A stretch of 64,000 bases of DNA from NCBI RefSeq assembly GCF_019710635.1, contig NZ_JAIFZS010000003.1, positions 1 to 64,000 of the forward strand. The letters are read 5' to 3'. This DNA is from Mycolicibacterium xanthum (GTDB lineage: Bacteria; Actinomycetota; Actinomycetes; Mycobacteriales; Mycobacteriaceae). Numbering within the stretch: the stretch's first letter is position 1; the number at the start of each line of letters is the position of its first letter. A program made the translations under genes and the position numbers. Under the pieces are notes generated by a model, which saw only the letters and a list, made by a program, of their open reading frames with translations, searched no databases and was not told where the DNA came from. Below are positions 55,691 to 64,000 of this stretch, in pieces.

Positions 55691-56523
55691 CGGGACCGGC
55701 TCGATGGGGGCGCACACCCGCCCTGATCGCCACCGACGTGGACGGCACGCTGCTCGACGACGACGAGAAGGTCAGTGCCAGGACCCGTGCGACCGTGCTC
55801 GCGGCCGTCGCCGCGGGCGTCCCCTTCGTCCTGGCCACCGGGCGCCCGCCGCGCTGGGTGCCACCCGTCGTCGACCAGCTCGGGTTCGCCCCGATGGCGG
55901 TGTGCGCCAACGGAGCGGTGATCTACGACGCGGAGGCCGACCGCATCGTCGCGGCCCGCACGTTGTCCGCCGAGGTGCTCGCCGAGCTCGCCGAGATCGC
56001 CACCCGGGTGATCCCGGGCGCCGGCCTGGCCGTGGAGCGGGTGGGCCGCAGCGCGCACGACACGGCGACCCCGCAGTTCGTCAGTTCACCGGGCTACGAG
56101 CACGCCTGGCTGAATCCGGACAACACCGAGGTCTCCGTCGAGGACCTGCTCAGCGCACCCGCGGTCAAGCTGCTCATCCGGAAGGCCGGCGCCCCCAGTG
56201 CGGACATGGCGGCCGAGCTGGCCAGGCACGTGGGTATCGAGGGTGACATCACCTACTCGACCAACAACGGGCTGATCGAGATCGTGCCGCTCGGGGTGAG
56301 CAAGGCCACCGGGGTGGCCGAGGTGGCCCGTCCGCTGGACATCGGCGCGGACGGGGTGGTGGCCTTCGGGGACATGCCCAACGACGTCCCGATGCTGGCC
56401 TGGGCGGGCCTGGGCGTGGCGATGGGCAACGCCCATCCCGACGCGCTGGCCGCCGCCGACGAGGTGACCGTGACCAACGGCGAGGACGGTGTCGCCCGGG
56501 TGCTGGAGCGGTGGTGGCCGTGA
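55687..56523 (+). CDS. HAD-superfamily IIB (Cof-type) phosphatase
   Basis: A 278-residue phosphatase, probably for sugar phosphates or phospholipid intermediates (Rv3813c-like). HAD motif 1 is LIATDVDGTLLDDDEKV (Asp nucleophile about residue 17), motif 2 is FVLATGRPPRWV, and motif 4 is VVAFGDMPNDVPMLAWAGLGVAMGNAHP (about 220-247). The C2B cap lies between about 85 and 190. The ATGA overlap couples it to the acyltransferases, hinting at a role in phosphatidate or lipid metabolism. It converges with the amidase gene, 6 bp between stops. Confidence 0.9.
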   Translation: MTGPARWGRTPALIATDVDGTLLDDDEKVSARTRATVLAAVAAGVPFVLATGRPPRWVPPVVDQLGFAPMAVCANGAVIYDAEADRIVAARTLSAEVLAELAEIATRVIPGAGLAVERVGRSAHDTATPQFVSSPGYEHAWLNPDNTEVSVEDLLSAPAVKLLIRKAGAPSADMAAELARHVGIEGDITYSTNNGLIEIVPLGVSKATGVAEVARPLDIGADGVVAFGDMPNDVPMLAWAGLGVAMGNAHPDALAAADEVTVTNGEDGVARVLERWWP

Positions 56524-56529
56524 GGCGGC

Positions 56530-58161
56530 TCAGACGGGGTTGATCGGCGGGGTGAACCGCTCGAGCTGGATCGGCGCGACGTCGGGCGCCGGCGGCGTCA
56601 GCTCCACGGCGACACCGTCGATGACACGGGTGACCCGGGCGGTCTCCCGGTCGAAGTTGAGCGTGCCGTGCTGGAAGTTCTGCACGATCCACAGCGGTTC
56701 GGGGATCTCGGCGCTGGTCGGCAGGCCCAGCGCGCCGCGTTCGAAGCCCAGTGACCCCCAGGCCGTGTAGATCCCGCCGGTGACGGGCTGGGCTCCGGTG
56801 TCCGGCGACCAGTACATGGCGCCGTGCTCGAACGTGACGTAGCGCGTCGCACCCAGACCGGAGGCCTCCGGCGACGTCGGCCAGCCCAGGTAGCTGTTCC
56901 TGCCGCCGAGGGCTTCCCACTTGGCGAAGATCGCGCCGCCGCGCAGCGATTCGGCGAGCTGCGCGGGTCCCGGCGGGTCGTTGAAGCGCGCCGCCATGTC
57001 GCGGATCTGGCCCATCAGCGCGTAGGCCGCGTTGCCGGGGCACTCGGTATTGCCGACGTCGCGGTGGGTGAAGATGGTCGGCAGCGCCACCGCCGCGCCG
57101 AACGGGAACTTGGTGAACGAGCCGCCCTCCGACGGCAGGACGACCTGGCCGTGCGGGTCCACACCGGACTGGCCCAGCACCCAGCCCAGCAGGCGCGCGG
57201 TGGTCCGCAACTGGATCGGGGTGGGCGGCACCGTCTCGAAGTCGCCCAGCATGGCAACCCCCCAGGTGTCGTGGTTGAAGCCGCCGGTGTGCGCACCCTC
57301 GACCGGCCGGGTGAGCCCTCCTGCGCGCCCCTCGAACACCTGCCCGTACTTGTCGACCAGGGCGTTGTAGGCGATGTCACACCAGCCCAGCGTGCGGGTG
57401 TGGTACTCGTAGATCGACCGCACGATGCCCGCGGAGTCCTCCGGGGTGTAGTCGTTGCTGCCTGCGGTGTGGTGCACGACCCCGGCCTGGATCCTGGCGT
57501 CGTAGCGGGGGTCACCGCAGCGCATGGACTCGTCGGCGCCCCACTGGCCGCGGCCGACGATGTGTGGCGGCTGACCCGGCGGCGTCGCCGCGTTGGGCAG
57601 CGGCGCCAGGTCCGCGGGCGCTTCCGGGGGGCTGATCAGCACCGCGTTGATGTTCTGGCCGAACGGCTGCTCCACGTTGGCGGGCACGTACCCCAGATCC
57701 GGGCGCGGTCCCTGCCGCCGCTCTGCGGCCTGCGGTGCGGCCGGGCGGGTGGTCGGCGCGTCGGCGGGGCGGGTGACCGCGATCTGCACGGTGTTGGTGC
57801 GTCCGACGAATATCGGCTCGGTGCCGCGCGGGCCCGGCAGGTCGGCGCCCACACCCTCGAGTTGCTCGGCTTCGTACCACGGTCCCCAGGAACCGTCGGC
57901 CTTCTTCGCGCGCACTCGCGCGGTGGTGCCGGTGAGATCCTCAGAGGTCAGGGCGACCAGCGAGAACGCGGTGTCCTGGTGGATCTCCCGGATGGTCTCG
58001 CCCCCGCCCAGGTCGGTCAGCGGCTGCTGGGCCACCACCACCGGGGCCTGTGAGGCCGCGGGCTCATCGCCGGGTGGGCCGGTGATCGCCCACGGCAGCA
58101 CCATTACGGTCGCCGCGAGCGCGGTGACCAGCATCGATGGTGCAGGACGGCGACACAGCAC
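56530..58161 (-). CDS. Secreted N-acetylmuramoyl-L-alanine amidase with LGFP repeats (Rv3811-like)
   Basis: A 543-residue exported enzyme. A signal peptide (MLVTALAATVMVLPWAITGP) is followed by an uncharacterised domain to about residue 195. The PGRP/Amidase_2 domain (about 200-365) has zinc ligands in VVHHTAGSNDYTPED and FTHRDVGNTECPG. Two to three LGFP modules follow (ALGGRNSYLGWPTSPE, TAWGSLGFERGALGLPTSAEI, each with GAMYWSP- or GTLNFD-type ends) that bind cell-wall arabinogalactan. It cleaves the bond between muramic acid and the stem peptide. It lies between the HAD gene and erp, as in M. tuberculosis. Confidence 0.92.
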   Translation of the reverse strand: MLCRRPAPSMLVTALAATVMVLPWAITGPPGDEPAASQAPVVVAQQPLTDLGGGETIREIHQDTAFSLVALTSEDLTGTTARVRAKKADGSWGPWYEAEQLEGVGADLPGPRGTEPIFVGRTNTVQIAVTRPADAPTTRPAAPQAAERRQGPRPDLGYVPANVEQPFGQNINAVLISPPEAPADLAPLPNAATPPGQPPHIVGRGQWGADESMRCGDPRYDARIQAGVVHHTAGSNDYTPEDSAGIVRSIYEYHTRTLGWCDIAYNALVDKYGQVFEGRAGGLTRPVEGAHTGGFNHDTWGVAMLGDFETVPPTPIQLRTTARLLGWVLGQSGVDPHGQVVLPSEGGSFTKFPFGAAVALPTIFTHRDVGNTECPGNAAYALMGQIRDMAARFNDPPGPAQLAESLRGGAIFAKWEALGGRNSYLGWPTSPEASGLGATRYVTFEHGAMYWSPDTGAQPVTGGIYTAWGSLGFERGALGLPTSAEIPEPLWIVQNFQHGTLNFDRETARVTRVIDGVAVELTPPAPDVAPIQLERFTPPINPV

Positions 58162-58311
58162 GGACTGATGTTACGTATGAGCCAGATGATGCGCGTGTTT
58201 CGACACGGCTCTTTGCCCGACCAATCACCGGCACCGGCAACGGCACCGCAGAGCATTCGGTGCTTCTGCGGTGCCGTCAGGGGGCAGGACTGTGAGGTCG
58301 TGCGCTGCCGC

Positions 58312-59235
58312 TCAGGCGCCGGGGTCGATGGCCGCCTCGGCCGCCAGTGGCGCATCCGTCGCGACATCGCCGGCCGCCGTGGCGATCGGGGCCGCGGCGG
58401 CGGCCGGCGGCTTGATCGCCGACATGATCGCCGGCATCACGATGCCCTTGAGCAGGTCGATGGCCTCGCCGGCGCCCAGCGTGTCGGCGGCGCTGGACAG
58501 ATCGCCGAGCAGGCCGGTGTTGCCGGACGTGACCGGAGCGGCCAGTGACGGGTCGCCGAGCACCGGATAGGCACCCAGCGCCGGATCCAGCCCGATCGGC
58601 GCCGAGATCGGCACCTCACCGGTCGCGGGGAGCCCCGCCGTCGAGATCGGGGCGAGGCCCAGCCCGGGATCGGTCAGCGCGGGCGGGGTCGTCAGGCCCG
58701 GTGTGGCCAGCGCGGGATCGGTCAGTGACGGCACCGTCGGGGAGGTCAGACCGGGCGATGCCAGGGCCGGATCGGTCAGCGACGGCGTGGTCAGGCTGGG
58801 GGTGGTCAGACCGGGCGCCGCGCCGCTCGGGCTGGTCAGCGCCGGGTTGGTCAGCGCCGGGTTGGCCAGGCCGGGATCGGTCAGCGACGGCATCCCGGTG
58901 GTCCCCAGGCCGGGCAGCAGGCCGGGGGAGGTCAGGCTCGGGCTGCCCAGGCCGGGGATCAACGTGGTGGGCGCCGAAGACGTGCCCGTCAGCAGGCCGG
59001 TGGGCATCGGCGGCACGTTGATGCCGAACTGTGAGAGACCCTGGGACAGGGCCGAGATCAACTCGCCGGGAAGGTCGGTGATGCTGGCCGCCTGCACGAA
59101 CTCGCGGTGCTGGGGGGCAGGGTTGTCGGGGCCGCCGAGTTCGGACACGGCGACCATCGCTACCGGGCTTGCGACGGCCAGAGCGGCGACTGTGCTCAAG
59201 GCTGTCGAGAGCCTGCGTCGGCGTCGGTTCGGCAC
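58312..59235 (-). CDS. erp: Erp (PirG), exported repetitive protein
   Basis: A 307-residue surface-exposed virulence-associated protein (Rv3810). It has a signal peptide (LSTALSTVAALAVASPVAMVA), an N-terminal conserved domain (REFVQAASITDLPGELISAL), a central array of about 20 five-residue P-x-L-T-x repeats such as PGLTS, PSLTD and PALTN (about residues 90-185), and a C-terminal hydrophobic region (GIVMPAIMSAIKPPAAAAAP). The number and sequence of repeats distinguish species. Erp affects cell-envelope permeability and growth in macrophages. It is divergent from glf across 226 bp. Confidence 0.95.
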   Translation of the reverse strand: MPNRRRRRLSTALSTVAALAVASPVAMVAVSELGGPDNPAPQHREFVQAASITDLPGELISALSQGLSQFGINVPPMPTGLLTGTSSAPTTLIPGLGSPSLTSPGLLPGLGTTGMPSLTDPGLANPALTNPALTSPSGAAPGLTTPSLTTPSLTDPALASPGLTSPTVPSLTDPALATPGLTTPPALTDPGLGLAPISTAGLPATGEVPISAPIGLDPALGAYPVLGDPSLAAPVTSGNTGLLGDLSSAADTLGAGEAIDLLKGIVMPAIMSAIKPPAAAAAPIATAAGDVATDAPLAAEAAIDPGA

Positions 59236-60706
<1,471 letters not shown>

Positions 60707-60718
60707 AAAGAGACACCG

Positions 60719-62668
60719 TTGAGTGACATCCCGGCCGGCGCGCTCGATGCCGGACCGTCACGGGCGGTGAGCCTGCTGGCCCGCATCGTCCAGCCGCGGC
60801 CGGGTGAACCGCTCGACGTGCGCAAGCTCTACATCGAGGAATCCGACACCAACGCCCGGCGGGCGCATGCCCCGAACCGGACCCAGCTGGAGATCGGCCC
60901 CGAATCGGAGGTGTCGTTCGCCACGTACTTCAACGCATTCCCGGCCAGCTACTGGCGCCGCTGGTCGGTGCTGGAGTCGGTGGTGCTGCGAGTCGAACTG
61001 AGCGGAAGCGGCCGCGTCGACGTGTACCGGACCAAGGCCACCGGTGCCCGGATCACCCATGGCGGTACGTCGTTCAGCGGCGGCACCGACGACGAGCCCG
61101 CCGTGGTGGAGTTCGAGGTCGGGCTCGACCCGTTCGAGGACGGCGGCTGGATCTGGTTCGACGTCACCACCGACAGCGCCGTGACGCTGCAGCGGGCCGG
61201 CTGGTACGCGCCGCTGCCCGCACCCGGCCGGGCCAACATCGCGGTCGGTATCCCGACGTTCAACCGGCCCGCCGACTGCGTCAACGCGCTGGCCGCGCTG
61301 ACCTCCGATCCGCTGGTCGACGACGTCATCGGCGCGGTCATCGTCTCCGATCAGGGCACCAGCAAGGCCAAGGACCACCCCGGCTTCGCCGCGGCCGCCG
61401 CCGCGCTCGGCGACCGGCTGTCCGTGCACAACCAGCCCAACCTGGGTGGGTCCGGCGGCTACAGCCGGGTCATGTACGAGGCGCTGAAGAACACCGACTG
61501 CGAACAGATCCTGTTCATGGACGACGACATCCGCATCGAACCGGACTCGGTGCTGCGGGCGCTGGCGATGAACCGCTTCGCCAAGGCGCCGACGCTGGTC
61601 GGCGGGCAGATGCTCAACCTGCAGGAGCCCTCGCACCTGCATGTGATGGGCGAGATCGTCAAACAGGCGAACTTCATGTGGACCAACGCCGCGAACACCG
61701 AGTACGACCACGACTTCGCCAGGTACCCGCTGGTCGACCAGGACGAGGACCGCAGCAAGATGCTGCACCGCCGCGTCGACGTCGACTACAACGGCTGGTG
61801 GATGTGCATGATCCCGCGGCAGGTGGCCGAGGAGCTGGGGCAGCCGCTGCCGCTGTTCATCAAGTGGGACGACGCCGACTACGGGCTGCGGGCCGCCGAG
61901 CACGGCTACGGCACGGTCACCCTGCCCGGCGCGGCGATCTGGCACATGGCGTGGAGCGACAAGGACGACGCGATCGACTGGCAGGCCTACTTCCACCTGC
62001 GTAACCGGTTGGTCGTCGCCGCGCTGCACTGGGACGGCAAGGTGACCGGCCTGCTGGCCTCGTCGGTCAAGGCCACGCTGAAACATCTTCTGTGCCTTGA
62101 ATATTCGACGGTGGCGATCCAGAACCGGGCGATGGCGGACTTCCTGGCCGGTCCGGAACACATCTTCGACATCCTGGAGTCCGCGCTGCCCGACGTGCGC
62201 GCGATGCGCCAGAACTACCCCGACGCCGTCGTGCTGCCCGGCGCCACCGCGCTGCCGCCGCCGTCGGACAAGCGGCGCAGGCGGATCAAGATCCCGACGT
62301 CGCTGCCGACGATCGCGGTCCGGCTGGTGCGCGGCGTGGCCCACCAGTTCAGCGAACACGACCCGGCCCACCACGAGCGGCCCCAGCTCAACGTCGCCAC
62401 CCAGGACGCACGCTGGTTCCTGCTCTGCATGGTCGACGGCGTCACCGTCACCACCGCCGACGGCCGCGGCGTGGTCTACCGGCAGCGTGACCGCACCAAG
62501 ATGTTCGAGCTGCTCCGGACCTCGGCGCGCCAGCACATCGCACTGGCCCGCAAGTTCAACCGGATGCGCAGGGTGTACCGCAACGCGCTGCCGATGCTGA
62601 CCAGCAAGCAGAACTGGGAGTCGGTGCTCAATTCCGGGCAGGATCGTGTGGAAGCCGGCGATGCCTGA
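60719..62668 (+). CDS. glfT2: Galactofuranosyltransferase GlfT2
   Basis: The 649-residue processive GT2 enzyme polymerises the arabinogalactan galactan with alternating beta-1,5 and beta-1,6 linkages. The N-terminal beta-sandwich (to about residue 170) precedes the GT-A domain: ANIAVGIPTFNRPADCVNAL, GGSGGYSRVMYEALKNTDCEQILFMDDDIRIEPDSV (DDD, about 261-263), FIKWDDADYGLRAAEHGYG (WDD acceptor site, about 382-384) and AIWHMAWSDKDDAIDW with the metal-binding His. The TTG at 60719 fits the family N-terminus (SDIPAG...); AAAAGAG lies upstream. Confidence 0.98.
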   Translation: MSDIPAGALDAGPSRAVSLLARIVQPRPGEPLDVRKLYIEESDTNARRAHAPNRTQLEIGPESEVSFATYFNAFPASYWRRWSVLESVVLRVELSGSGRVDVYRTKATGARITHGGTSFSGGTDDEPAVVEFEVGLDPFEDGGWIWFDVTTDSAVTLQRAGWYAPLPAPGRANIAVGIPTFNRPADCVNALAALTSDPLVDDVIGAVIVSDQGTSKAKDHPGFAAAAAALGDRLSVHNQPNLGGSGGYSRVMYEALKNTDCEQILFMDDDIRIEPDSVLRALAMNRFAKAPTLVGGQMLNLQEPSHLHVMGEIVKQANFMWTNAANTEYDHDFARYPLVDQDEDRSKMLHRRVDVDYNGWWMCMIPRQVAEELGQPLPLFIKWDDADYGLRAAEHGYGTVTLPGAAIWHMAWSDKDDAIDWQAYFHLRNRLVVAALHWDGKVTGLLASSVKATLKHLLCLEYSTVAIQNRAMADFLAGPEHIFDILESALPDVRAMRQNYPDAVVLPGATALPPPSDKRRRRIKIPTSLPTIAVRLVRGVAHQFSEHDPAHHERPQLNVATQDARWFLLCMVDGVTVTTADGRGVVYRQRDRTKMFELLRTSARQHIALARKFNRMRRVYRNALPMLTSKQNWESVLNSGQDRVEAGDA

Positions 62669-63200
62669 CGCCCCGCACGGTGAGGACGCCGTGCTGGTGG
62701 CGGTCCAGCACGCGCTCGCCGACCGGCCGGGCGTGCTCGCCACGGCCCGCGGGCTGTCGCATTTCGGCGAACACAGCCTGGGCTGGCTGGCGCTCGCCGC
62801 GCTCGGTGCGCTGCTGGTCCCGTCCCGCCGGCGCGACTACCTGGCCGCCGGGGTCGGCGCGTTTCTCGCCCACGCCGCCGCGGTGGTGATCAAGCGGGTG
62901 GTGCGCCGCGAGCGTCCGCACCACCCGGCGATCGCGGTGAACGTGGGCACCCCGAGCCGGTTGAGCTTCCCGTCGGCGCACGCCACGTCGACGACCGCAG
63001 CGGCGGTTCTGCTGGCCCGTCCCACCGGGCTGCCGTTGCCCGCGCTGCTGGTTCCGCCGATGGCGCTGTCCCGCATGGTGCTCGGTGTGCACTATCCGAG
63101 CGACGTGCTCGCCGGGGTGGTCATCGGCGGCATCGTCGGCAAGGCGGTCGGCAAGACGGTCGGCAGGGTGGCCGACCGGGTCGAAGGAGGGCCCTCATGA
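62661..63200 (+). CDS. PAP2-type decaprenylphosphoryl-5-phosphoribose phosphatase (Rv3807c-like)
   Basis: A 179-residue membrane phosphatase that removes the 5-phosphate from DPPR to yield decaprenylphosphoryl-ribose, a step toward the arabinose donor DPA. PAP2 motifs: KRVVRRERP (K-x6-RP, about residue 74), SFPSAHATS (PSxH variant with Ala for Gly, about 98) and SRMVLGVHYPSDVLAG (SR-x5-H-x3-D, about 135). Four to five short helices are visible. The ATG at 62661 overlaps the glfT2 stop by 8 bp; a GTG at 62646 is the alternative. The ATGA at its end starts ubiA. Confidence 0.92.
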   Translation: MPDAPHGEDAVLVAVQHALADRPGVLATARGLSHFGEHSLGWLALAALGALLVPSRRRDYLAAGVGAFLAHAAAVVIKRVVRRERPHHPAIAVNVGTPSRLSFPSAHATSTTAAAVLLARPTGLPLPALLVPPMALSRMVLGVHYPSDVLAGVVIGGIVGKAVGKTVGRVADRVEGGPS

Positions 63201-64000
63201 GCGCATCCCAGGTCGGGGAGGAAACAGCCGCCGCCGGCGGGCCGCCGGGCAACCTCGTCACCGGCATCGTCAAGGCGCTGCGTCCACGGCAGTGGGTCAA
63301 GAACGTACTGGTCTTCGCCGCCCCGGTGGCCGCACTCGGCGATGACCGCTATGTCTACGACTTCCGCGAAGTCCTGGTCAAGGTGCTGCTCGCGTTCGTC
63401 GTGTTCAGCCTGGCCGCCTCGTGCGTGTACCTGGTCAACGACGCCCGCGACGTGGAGGCCGACCGCGCCCATCCGACCAAGCGGTTCCGCCCGATCGCCG
63501 CAGGCGTGGTGCCGGAGTGGCTGGCCTACGGTCTGGCGGTGTTGCTCGGGGTCACGTCGCTGGCGATCTCGTGGCTGGTCACCCCGAACCTGGCACTGGT
63601 GATGGCGATCTACATCGCCATCCAGCTGGCGTACTGTTTCGGGCTCAAACACCAGGCCGTCCTCGACATCTGCATCGTGTCGTCGGGCTTCCTGATCCGG
63701 GCGATCGCCGGCGGTGTCGCCGCCGACGTGCCGCTGTCGCAGTGGTTCCTGCTGATGATGGCGTTCGGGTCGTTGTTCATGGCGGCCGGTAAGCGCTACG
63801 CCGAGCTGCAGCTGGCCGAACGGACCGGCGCCAAGATCCGCAGGTCGCTGGAGAGCTACACCAGCTCCTACCTGCGCTTCGTGTGGACGCTGTCGGCCAC
63901 CGCGCTGGTGCTGTGCTACGGCCTGTGGGCCTTCGAGCGGGACGCCACCGGTGGTGCCTCGTGGTTCGTGATCTCGATGGTGCCGTTCACGATCGCCATC
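63197..64000 (+). CDS. ubiA: UbiA, decaprenyl-phosphate phosphoribosyltransferase (runs off right edge)
   Basis: 268 of about 300 codons are present. The membrane prenyltransferase couples decaprenyl phosphate with PRPP to give DPPR, the first committed step of the arabinofuranose donor for arabinogalactan and LAM; it is an ethambutol-resistance locus in M. tuberculosis (Rv3806c). The signature YLVNDARDVEADRAHPTKRFRP (N-D-x-x-D-x3-D, about residues 75-96) coordinates Mg-PRPP. MAAGKRYAELQLAERTG is the second conserved loop, with seven helices visible before the edge. ATG 63197 overlaps the PAP2 stop (ATGA). Confidence 0.96.
   Translation, partial: MSASQVGEETAAAGGPPGNLVTGIVKALRPRQWVKNVLVFAAPVAALGDDRYVYDFREVLVKVLLAFVVFSLAASCVYLVNDARDVEADRAHPTKRFRPIAAGVVPEWLAYGLAVLLGVTSLAISWLVTPNLALVMAIYIAIQLAYCFGLKHQAVLDICIVSSGFLIRAIAGGVAADVPLSQWFLLMMAFGSLFMAAGKRYAELQLAERTGAKIRRSLESYTSSYLRFVWTLSATALVLCYGLWAFERDATGGASWFVISMVPFTIAI

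Overview
The window is high-GC actinobacterial DNA. Gene content and order point to a Mycolicibacterium-type (rapid-grower) mycobacterium; I cannot name the species. The main evidence is the cell-wall block erp - glf - glfT2 - PAP2 phosphatase - ubiA and the run gltB/gltD, ethR/ethA, rraA, H-NS-like, espR, glpQ1, pheA, serS. From memory this follows the order of the M. tuberculosis Rv3859c-Rv3806c region. A second block (TetR, CYP138-like P450, msrA, SnoaL-like, epimerase remnant) resembles Rv0135c-Rv0139. MsDps1-like Dps, a third DinB polymerase and a nickel SOD fit a rapid grower rather than the tubercle complex. Many genes start at a GTG or TTG with a -10-like box 5-8 nt upstream, which suggests leaderless transcripts.

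Layout. 1-6.3 kb: a partial glycogen debranching enzyme, pncA coupled to a PAS-ANTAR regulator, a polytopic membrane protein with a hydrolase elbow, a C39-like protein, a truncated DUF222 gene and a PPOX enzyme. 6.3-10.9 kb: a compact accessory cluster (GT4 glycosyltransferase, methyltransferase, alpha/alpha-toroid protein, divergent second methyltransferase, TetR). The TetR gene and the GT operon carry the same 12-bp dyad, each at the same distance from its -10 box, so this looks like one regulon. 10.9-20 kb: TetR/P450, msrBA, a SnoaL-like gene under a KstR-type box, an internally deleted epimerase pseudogene, a flavin oxidoreductase, a DNA glycosylase, Dps and a thioesterase. 20-31 kb: gltBD, a small ORF, an F420-type LLM oxidoreductase, a PHP protein and DinB3. 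31-33.4 kb: ethR/ethA with its operator and a 26-bp minisatellite between operator and ethR. 33.4-41.4 kb: rraA, H-NS-like, CopC-like, a secreted acidic protein, an ImmA peptidase with a membrane partner, espR, and sodN/sodX. 41.4-52.5 kb: rhodanese, glpQ1, an LCP ligase, a CPBP protease, an iron-boxed DUF2470 gene, pheA, a phosphoglycerate-mutase-like gene, a septum-formation-like protein and serS. 52.5-64 kb: an MBL-Rieske protein, two PlsC acyltransferases, a HAD phosphatase, a PGRP/LGFP amidase, erp, then the arabinogalactan operon glf-glfT2-PAP2-ubiA running off the right edge.

The most novel signals are: (i) the TetR-controlled glycosyl/methyl-transferase cluster with a structured leader; (ii) the ethR minisatellite, which copies the ethR start codon 11 times and places a chain of 9-codon minicistrons between promoter and gene; (iii) several short (17-26 bp) tandem duplications sitting exactly on gene ends; (iv) the sodN/sodX pair with only 22 bp between divergent starts. 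No tRNA, rRNA, CRISPR array, insertion sequence or prophage was seen.
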